From: Spirochaetota bacterium
GTDB taxonomy: Bacteria; Spirochaetota; Spirochaetia; Treponematales; Treponemataceae
Direction: 5' to 3'
DNA: 64,000 nt
NCBI GenBank assembly: GCA_023398165.1
Contig: JAEWSQ010000025.1
Span: 1-64,000, forward strand
In this document: positions 58,733 to 64,000 of the stretch, one piece after another
Position numbering within the stretch: position 1 is the first letter of the stretch
Layout: the number at the start of each line of letters is the position of its first letter
Notes under the pieces: generated by a model
The model's input: the letters and a program-made list of their open reading frames with translations, nothing else
What the model was told of the DNA's origin: nothing
Database searches by the model: none
Translations under genes and position numbers: made by a program

Positions 58733-60178
58733 ATGAATGTGAAATTTGAGGACTTAACTCCGAAACAGATTGTAGAACAGCTCGATACCTATATTATCGG
58801 GCAAAAAAAAGCAAAAAAATCGGTAGCCATTGCACTTCGGAATAGAACGAGAAGATTAAAGCTTCCGGAAGAAATAAGGGAAGAGATTGCACCGAAGAAT
58901 ATACTCATGATTGGTCCAACCGGTGTCGGTAAAACTGAAATAGCCCGCCGTCTTGCCAAGCTCTGCAGTGCTCCTTTTTTAAAGGTTGAAGCAACAAAGT
59001 ATACCGAAGTAGGCTATGTGGGGCGTGATGTGGAATCGATGGTCAGGGATCTTATGGCTGTCGGGTATACAATGGTAAAGCAGGAAATGCAGGAGTCTTT
59101 AAAAGCGAGCGCGCAGGAGAAAGTGGAAGAGACGCTTTTAGATCTGCTCCTTCCCGGAAGCTCAAAGAAAAAAGACTCGTCGCATACCCCTCCGCAGGGA
59201 ATGCTTCCCCTTACCATTTTCGGAACCGATGCGGCAAAAGCTGCGGAGGCTGAAAATGTAAAAGAAACAGCTAATTTTTCTTCAGAAGATATGACTGCAA
59301 CGAGAGAGAAATTTAAGCAGTGGCTTAAAGAAGGAAAACTCGAAGACCGGCAGGTGGAAGTAACCGTACAGAAGCAGCAGAAGATGCCTGCGATGGAAAT
59401 ATTCGCAGGGGGAAACATGGAAGATATTGAATCGACCATGCAGAATATTACGTCCATGATCACAGGCGGGAGAACGAAAAAGAAGACTGTTACTGTTAAA
59501 GAAGCACGGGAAATCTTATTGGAAGAACATCTCGATAAAATGATAGACCCCGATAAGGTTGCCGATGAGGCTCGAAGCCGTGTCGAACAGATGGGAATTA
59601 TTTTTATTGATGAAATTGATAAAATTGCCGTCAGCGGTTCAAGGGGCAGCGGTCAGGACGTCTCACGCGAGGGCGTTCAGCGTGATATTCTTCCCATAGT
59701 AGAAGGATCAACGGTAAACACAAAGTACGGCATGGTTGACACAACTCACATTCTTTTCATTGCAGCCGGTGCATTTAATCTGTCAAAACCAAGCGATTTA
59801 ATACCGGAACTGCAGGGCAGGTTCCCTCTGCGTGTAGAACTTGACTCCCTTAATGCCGATGATTTTAAGAAAATACTTCTGGAGCCGAAAAACGCTCTTA
59901 CAAGACAGTATTCAGAACTTTTAGGAACTGAGAATGTTAAGATAGAGTTCACCGAGGATGCAATTGAACGCATGAGTTTTATTGCAGCCGATGTTAATTC
60001 TAAAGTTGAAAACATAGGAGCCAGAAGACTGCATACCATAATGGAAACGCTTCTTGAGGATCTTTCTTTTGAAGCGGATGAACATTCCGGAGAGACTATA
60101 ACAATCACGAGCATGTATGTTGATGACAGGCTTAAAAATATTGCACAGGATCAGGATCTTTCAAAGTATATTTTATAA
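58733..60178 (+). CDS. hslU: HslU (ClpY) unfoldase
   Basis: This 481-residue AAA+ ATPase has LDTYIIGQKKAKKSVAIALR, Walker A IGPTGVGKTEIARR (about 60), a long I-domain (about 120-250) with a Ser/Lys-rich stretch, Walker B IIFIDEIDKIA, and sensor 2 ENIGARRLHTIMETLLEDLSF near the end. It unfolds substrates for HslV. The start after GGAGG was chosen over an earlier frame. Its transcript ends at a strong hairpin terminator. Confidence 0.95.
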   Translation: MNVKFEDLTPKQIVEQLDTYIIGQKKAKKSVAIALRNRTRRLKLPEEIREEIAPKNILMIGPTGVGKTEIARRLAKLCSAPFLKVEATKYTEVGYVGRDVESMVRDLMAVGYTMVKQEMQESLKASAQEKVEETLLDLLLPGSSKKKDSSHTPPQGMLPLTIFGTDAAKAAEAENVKETANFSSEDMTATREKFKQWLKEGKLEDRQVEVTVQKQQKMPAMEIFAGGNMEDIESTMQNITSMITGGRTKKKTVTVKEAREILLEEHLDKMIDPDKVADEARSRVEQMGIIFIDEIDKIAVSGSRGSGQDVSREGVQRDILPIVEGSTVNTKYGMVDTTHILFIAAGAFNLSKPSDLIPELQGRFPLRVELDSLNADDFKKILLEPKNALTRQYSELLGTENVKIEFTEDAIERMSFIAADVNSKVENIGARRLHTIMETLLEDLSFEADEHSGETITITSMYVDDRLKNIAQDQDLSKYIL

Positions 60179-60184
60179 AAAAAC

Positions 60185-60212
60185 TAAAGCGCGGTCTTTA
60201 TTATGCCGAAAA
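60185..60212 (+). promoter_or_regulatory. Candidate sigma-28 promoter of the flgB operon
   Basis: TAAA (60185-60188), 16 bp and GCCGAAAA (60205-60212) match the sigma-28 -10 consensus at 7 of 8, with a spacer one base longer than usual. The -10 box is part of the 5' arm of the hslU terminator, so initiation would occur inside the hairpin region and the new RNA could not form it. Confidence 0.5.
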
Positions 60213-60254
60213 TTGTAGTATGGGAAACCATGTTACAATTTTCGGTTTTTTTTT
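60206..60254 (+). terminator. Terminator after hslU
   Basis: A perfect 12-bp stem (CCGAAAATTGTA/TACAATTTTCGG) has an inner ATGG-GAAA-CCAT tetraloop stem and is followed by nine T residues. It ends 14 bp before the flgB GTG start. Confidence 0.9.
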
Positions 60255-60268
60255 CGGGAGGGAAAATC

Positions 60269-60682
60269 GTGAATAGTTTTTCAAAATCTGTAGATTTACT
60301 TCACCGTGCGATGGATGTCAGCACATTGCGCTACCAGGTGACAGCAAATAACCTTGCAAATGCTGAAGTCCCCAATTTTAAAAGGACCTCGGTTAATTTT
60401 GAAAGTTCTTTAAAAGAGGCGCTGGAATCTGAAAAGAACTCGGCAGACAGTTTTAAATTAAAAACAAGCGATTCAAGGCATGTTCAGTCTGTTTCCTTCA
60501 TTGACTATCAGAGTGTTGAACCACGGCGTGTGCTTGATTATACGACAACATCAAAGGCAAATGGGAACAATGTGGATGCCGAACAGGAAGCTATGGAAGT
60601 TTTGAAGACCCAGCTCAATTATCAGCTTTTAACACAGCTTCAGGCTTTTGAGTTTTCACAGATGCAGATCGTACTAAAATAA
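60269..60682 (+). CDS. flgB: Flagellar basal-body rod protein FlgB
   Basis: This 137-residue rod protein has SKSVDLLHRAMDVSTLRYQV and the N-terminal rod motif ANNLANAEVPNFKRTSVNFE. The C-terminal helix (EQEAMEVLKTQLNYQLLTQL) is also typical. The start is GTG after GGGAGGG. It opens the fliF-type basal body operon, which here begins flgB-flgC-fliE-fliF-fliG. The gene lies directly after a terminator with an embedded sigma-28-like promoter. Confidence 0.93.
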   Translation: MNSFSKSVDLLHRAMDVSTLRYQVTANNLANAEVPNFKRTSVNFESSLKEALESEKNSADSFKLKTSDSRHVQSVSFIDYQSVEPRRVLDYTTTSKANGNNVDAEQEAMEVLKTQLNYQLLTQLQAFEFSQMQIVLK

Positions 60683-60696
60683 ACAGGAGAAGATAA

Positions 60697-61152
60697 ATGG
60701 GACTTTTCAGCAGTATTAATATAGCAGCAACAGGAATGAGCGTTGAACGCTTGCGCACCGATGTAATTTCGGATAACATAGCGAATGCATCGACAACAAG
60801 AACTGCAGACGGCGGAAAATACAAAAAATCCACTGTTATTTTGGAAGCAATTTCTGACAACTTGCAGTATAGAAATCCTTTTGTTCCTGAATCATACGAC
60901 GGCGGCGTCGGCAAGGGTGTCAGGGCTCTCCGTGTCGAAAAAGACAATACACAGGGAAGGATGGTGTATGACCCGACTCATCCCGATGCAATTCAATCCG
61001 GACCGAATGCAGGATACGTTGAGTATCCGAATGTTAATATAGTTAATGAAATGGTTGATCTCATATCGGCATCGCGCGCATATGAAGCAAACTCGACAGT
61101 AATTCAGGGCTCAAAGGAAATGTTCCAGCAGGCTCTGCAGATAGGAAAATAA
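60697..61152 (+). CDS. flgC: Flagellar basal-body rod protein FlgC
   Basis: This 151-residue rod protein has INIAATGMSVERLRTDVISDNI and ANASTTRTADGGKYKKS. The C-terminal VNIVNEMVDLISASRAYEAN is conserved among FlgC and FlgG. It stacks on the FlgB portion of the rod. An AGGAG site precedes the ATG; it is 14 bp after flgB. Confidence 0.95.
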   Translation: MGLFSSINIAATGMSVERLRTDVISDNIANASTTRTADGGKYKKSTVILEAISDNLQYRNPFVPESYDGGVGKGVRALRVEKDNTQGRMVYDPTHPDAIQSGPNAGYVEYPNVNIVNEMVDLISASRAYEANSTVIQGSKEMFQQALQIGK

Positions 61153-61180
61153 GTTTTTGAGCTTGGGAGGGCTTTAAACT

Positions 61181-61516
61181 ATGGTTAGTACATTGCAGCT
61201 TTTACGCTCGGATGAGCATCACATAGGATCGTTTCCGGTCGTGAATCTTAACGGTAAAAACGCAGCCGCATCATCTGATGCACTGATAAAAAATCAAGGC
61301 AGTTTTGAAAACTATCTTCTAGACGCATTGAATTATGTAAACGGTAAACAGCAGTCAAGCGATGCGATAGCACAGCAGCTCATAGTTGACCCTGATTCTG
61401 TCGATGTTCATGACGTAACTATCGCCATGGCTGAGGCAAATCTTTCCTTGTCGATGGCTCAGTCGGTGATTGACCGCATGATAAAGGGCTGGACAGAAAT
61501 AACAACAACCCGCTAG
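61181..61516 (+). CDS. fliE: Flagellar hook-basal body protein FliE
   Basis: This 111-residue protein has the FliE C-terminal region SVDVHDVTIAMAEANLSLSM followed by AQSVIDRMIKGWTEI. It joins the MS ring to the rod. The N-terminus is variable. The gene is 28 bp after flgC and starts at an ATG after GGGAGGGC. Confidence 0.93.
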   Translation: MVSTLQLLRSDEHHIGSFPVVNLNGKNAAASSDALIKNQGSFENYLLDALNYVNGKQQSSDAIAQQLIVDPDSVDVHDVTIAMAEANLSLSMAQSVIDRMIKGWTEITTTR

Positions 61517-61631
61517 GTGACAGCATAATTCACTGTTTTATAAGAAAAAAACTCCATTTAACACTTTTCAGTAAGCCGAAACTGTGATACAATACGTAAA
61601 TAGAATATTGTTCGTTCACGGGAGGGGCATG

Positions 61632-63338
61632 ATGAACGAATGGCTCAAAAAGCTGCTGACTCAAGTAAAAGATTTGTGGGCTAAGGGCTCGCTCATTCAA
61701 AAAGTAATTTTTATTGGAATAATTCTTCTCGTTATAGGGGCAATTATAGTAATACTAACCCTTTCCTCGACTCCGACTTCGGTTCCATTATATAACATTG
61801 CAATTACCGATGAGGCTGCGCGCGATAAAATTCTGTATAGATTATCCGAGGAAAATATTCCGGTTTCTGTAAGTGCTTCAGGGCTGCTGACTGTTCCCGA
61901 TGAATCAACTGCAAAAAAAGCGCGTACCATCCTTGTGAGGGAGGATTTAACTCCGTCAAATGTGAGTCCCTGGAATCTGTTTGATACAGAGCGCTGGACA
62001 ACTACGGATTTTGAACGCAATGTTAACCTTCTCCGTTCCATAACCGCACAGGTAACCCAGCATATAGAATCATTGGAAGAGGTGGACAGAGCTAATGTAG
62101 TCATTACAATGCCTGAAAAAACACTCTTCGCTTCTGATCAAAATCCTACTACCGCAAGTGTCATAATTTATCAAAAACCGGGAAGCGACATCCTCACCAA
62201 TAAGAAAAAAATACAGGGTATTCAAAAGCTGCTTATGTTTGCGGTGGAAGGCCTTAAAGAGGAAAATATTTCCATAGCAGATTCTGCAGGAAACATACTC
62301 AATGATTTTGCAGGTATGGCTGAAATTGAACGGGTTGACATTGTCGCCAAAGAGCAGAAACTCATTGCAACACTCGAGACCCAGTACCGTGCAAAAGTTC
62401 TGACAGCTCTGCAGCAGATTTTCGGTGCGGACAGGGTAAGGGATTTAAATATCAAAATTGATATGGATATGTCTAAACGAATTGTTGATGCCACGGAGTA
62501 CAGCCCGATTACTATCAAATCCGATAATCCCGATACCCCCTATGATGATTCGGAGCTTGTAGAGTCCATTACTCTTTCATCAGAGACAGTTACAAAACGC
62601 TGGACCGGAACAGGGTATAATCCTGAAGGTCCTGCGGGAACAGAAGGCCAGACTCCTCCGGTATATTCTGATATGTCAAATCTGTATGGTTTATCGGAAG
62701 AGTCCGGTGTGAAAAAGAATGAGGTTATTAATACTAAACAGATTCAGGAAGAGAAGAGCCCGACAATCGACCGTGTTACCGTTTCTGTCAATATAGACGG
62801 TACCTGGCGGAAAAAATATGATGATAAAGGGCAGATAGTATTTCTCCCGAACGGATCTGTAGACAGGGAGTATGTTCCAATTGACAAGGAAGTATTATCA
62901 AATGCACAGAAACTTGTTCAAGATGCAATAGGATATAACCGTTCACGGGGAGATTCTGTATCGGTACAGAATATTCAATTTGACCGCTCGGCGCAGTTTG
63001 AGGCTGAGGATGCCGCCTTCCTGAGGGCACAGCAGACAAGAAGAACAATTTTCTATGTTCTTACCGGTATAGTTGCTGTACTTTTGGCTTTCATGATTTT
63101 CCGGGTTATCAGCAGGGAAATTGAAAAACGCCGCAGACTTAGGGAAGAGGAGCTGCTTCGGAAACACCGCATGGAACGGGAAAAAATTCTGTGGGAATCG
63201 GAGCAGGCGGGAATGGAAGTTACCATGTCTGTTGAGGAGCGGAGAAGGGCTGAGCTTCAGGAAAATGCCATTGCAATGGCCAAGGATCACCCGGAAGATG
63301 TTGCAATGCTCATCCGCACCTGGTTAATGGAGGAATAG
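61632..63338 (+). CDS. fliF: Flagellar MS-ring protein FliF
   Basis: This 569-residue protein has two membrane spans (about residues 25-47 and about 455-475) and a large periplasmic part with YNIAITDEAARDKILYRLSE, MPEKTLFASDQNPTTASVII, KIQGIQKLLMFAVEGL and NIKIDMDMSKR. The cytosolic tail after IFRVISREIEKRRRLREEEL binds FliG and ends AMAKDHPEDVAMLIRTWLME. The start is one of two adjacent ATG codons after GGGAGGGG; the second has better spacing. It is 115 bp after fliE. Confidence 0.95.
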   Translation: MNEWLKKLLTQVKDLWAKGSLIQKVIFIGIILLVIGAIIVILTLSSTPTSVPLYNIAITDEAARDKILYRLSEENIPVSVSASGLLTVPDESTAKKARTILVREDLTPSNVSPWNLFDTERWTTTDFERNVNLLRSITAQVTQHIESLEEVDRANVVITMPEKTLFASDQNPTTASVIIYQKPGSDILTNKKKIQGIQKLLMFAVEGLKEENISIADSAGNILNDFAGMAEIERVDIVAKEQKLIATLETQYRAKVLTALQQIFGADRVRDLNIKIDMDMSKRIVDATEYSPITIKSDNPDTPYDDSELVESITLSSETVTKRWTGTGYNPEGPAGTEGQTPPVYSDMSNLYGLSEESGVKKNEVINTKQIQEEKSPTIDRVTVSVNIDGTWRKKYDDKGQIVFLPNGSVDREYVPIDKEVLSNAQKLVQDAIGYNRSRGDSVSVQNIQFDRSAQFEAEDAAFLRAQQTRRTIFYVLTGIVAVLLAFMIFRVISREIEKRRRLREEELLRKHRMEREKILWESEQAGMEVTMSVEERRRAELQENAIAMAKDHPEDVAMLIRTWLMEE

Positions 63339-63339
63339 G

Positions 63340-64000
63340 ATGGCTACCACACAGTCAAAACCAAAAGCCGGCGGAACAACAGCTGCTTCAGGCGGAAATA
63401 AAAAACCAAAAGATTTTAAGAACTTAACAGGAAGGCAAAAAGCTGCTATTTTTCTTGTATCGTTAGGGTCAGAATTATCAGCCGAAATTTTTAAGCACTT
63501 ACGAGAAGATGAAATAGAAACGCTCACATTTGAAATTGCCAGACTCGATACTGTCGATGCAGAGTTTAAAGAAGCAATCCTGGAAGAATTTCAGGAATTA
63601 ATGGCCGCTCAGAATTTCATTACTTCCGGCGGTATTGATTATGCCCGCGAACTTCTCGAGAAGTCTTTGGGAAGCCAGAAGGCTATAGATATTATTAACA
63701 GGTTAACCAGTTCACTTCAGGTTCGTCCTTTTGATTTTATACGAAGAACAGATCCTGCACATCTTTTAAACTTCATTCAGCAGGAACATCCACAGACTAT
63801 CGCTTTGATTCTTGCGTATTTGGAACCGAATAAAGCATCTGTTATTCTTCAGAATCTTCCTGATGAGATTCAAAGTGAAGTCGCACGCCGTATTGCGACG
63901 ATGGACCGTACTTCTCCTGATGTTCTTCGTGAAGTTGAACGCGTTCTTGAAAAGAAACTCTCCACTCTTTCAAGCGAGGACTATACTGCGGCAGGAGGCG
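63340..64000 (+). CDS. fliG: Flagellar motor switch protein FliG (cut by the window end)
   Basis: The first 220 residues of FliG are present. They include an extra Thr/Gly/Lys-rich N-terminal tail (MATTQSKPKAGGTTA), then LTGRQKAAIFLVSLGSELSA, and the middle domain with FIQQEHPQTIALILAYLEPN and LPDEIQSEVARRIATMDRT. The C-terminal motor domain lies beyond the window. The ATG follows the fliF stop by 1 bp, with GGAGGAATAGG upstream. FliG forms the switch ring and transmits torque. Confidence 0.95.
   Translation, partial: MATTQSKPKAGGTTAASGGNKKPKDFKNLTGRQKAAIFLVSLGSELSAEIFKHLREDEIETLTFEIARLDTVDAEFKEAILEEFQELMAAQNFITSGGIDYARELLEKSLGSQKAIDIINRLTSSLQVRPFDFIRRTDPAHLLNFIQQEHPQTIALILAYLEPNKASVILQNLPDEIQSEVARRIATMDRTSPDVLREVERVLEKKLSTLSSEDYTAAGG

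Noticed and set aside
61540..61600. A third sigma-28-like promoter (GCCGAAAC) before fliF
   Set aside because: The -10 sequence is partly right, but no TAAA stands 14-16 bp upstream. TACAAT nearby is not matched with a good -35 box. Too weak to list.

Overview
The window looks like a chromosomal segment of a spirochaete of the genus Treponema (sensu lato). The evidence is gene content and order: a tandem pair of FlaA flagellar sheath genes next to class II fructose-bisphosphate aldolase; a TatT / TatP / fused TatQM TRAP-transporter locus; an oadG-oadA-oadB sodium-pump operon; and a mraZ-rsmH-ftsL-murF-ftsW-ftsQ-ftsA-ftsZ division cluster that runs through xer-TPR lipoprotein-dprA-topA-xer-hslVU into flgB-flgC-fliE-fliF-fliG. 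As I recall, this arrangement is the same as in T. pallidum and T. denticola. I cannot name a species from the sequence alone. I see no rRNA, tRNA, CRISPR array, insertion sequence or prophage.

Layout. Positions 1-5.2 kb are an accessory-looking, mostly minus-strand block: an ABC-2 exporter (ATPase and two permeases), a PPOX-fold FMN protein, a short cysteine-peptidase-like remnant, a methyltransferase and a DUF2268 zinc protease. Positions 5.4-8.8 kb hold an alpha/beta hydrolase, an OhrR-thiol peroxidase pair with a recognisable operator, and an MTHFS / RsbT-like ATPase / DRTGG-domain cluster. Positions 8.8-22 kb hold a degenerate M16 protein, a DUF4954 beta-helix protein, then a long plus-strand run: cheW, a lysine-less DegT-fold protein, nadK, recN, an unknown, a BMP-family lipoprotein, an HD hydrolase and a LysM/degenerate-LytM protein. 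Positions 22-25.6 kb are dnaQ-like, phosphohexomutase and YhhN genes on the minus strand. Positions 25.7-36.5 kb are the oad operon, the tat TRAP locus with a GH3 enzyme, and two RNA-modification enzymes. Positions 36.5-44.6 kb are an HD-GYP protein, the infC-rpmI-rplT operon extended with zapA and a coiled-coil gene, fba and the two flaA genes. Positions 44.7-64 kb are the division, DNA-processing and flagellar supercluster, which is cut inside fliG.

Functional picture. Energy metabolism is sodium-based (Oad pump) and uses periplasmic TRAP uptake. Peroxide defence is a self-contained ohrR-gpx unit. Cell division appears autoregulated by MraZ through four 10-bp-phased repeats downstream of the mraZ promoter. 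Two sites resemble sigma-28 promoters: one in front of the LysM/LytM gene, and one embedded in the terminator between hslU and flgB. Promoter and start-codon geometry suggests leaderless or nearly leaderless mRNAs for tatT, the LysM gene and the M16 gene. Three proteins keep an enzyme fold but have lost catalytic residues (M16, DegT, LytM), which suggests structural or binding roles. All function assignments come from reading motifs and recalling families; no database search was possible.
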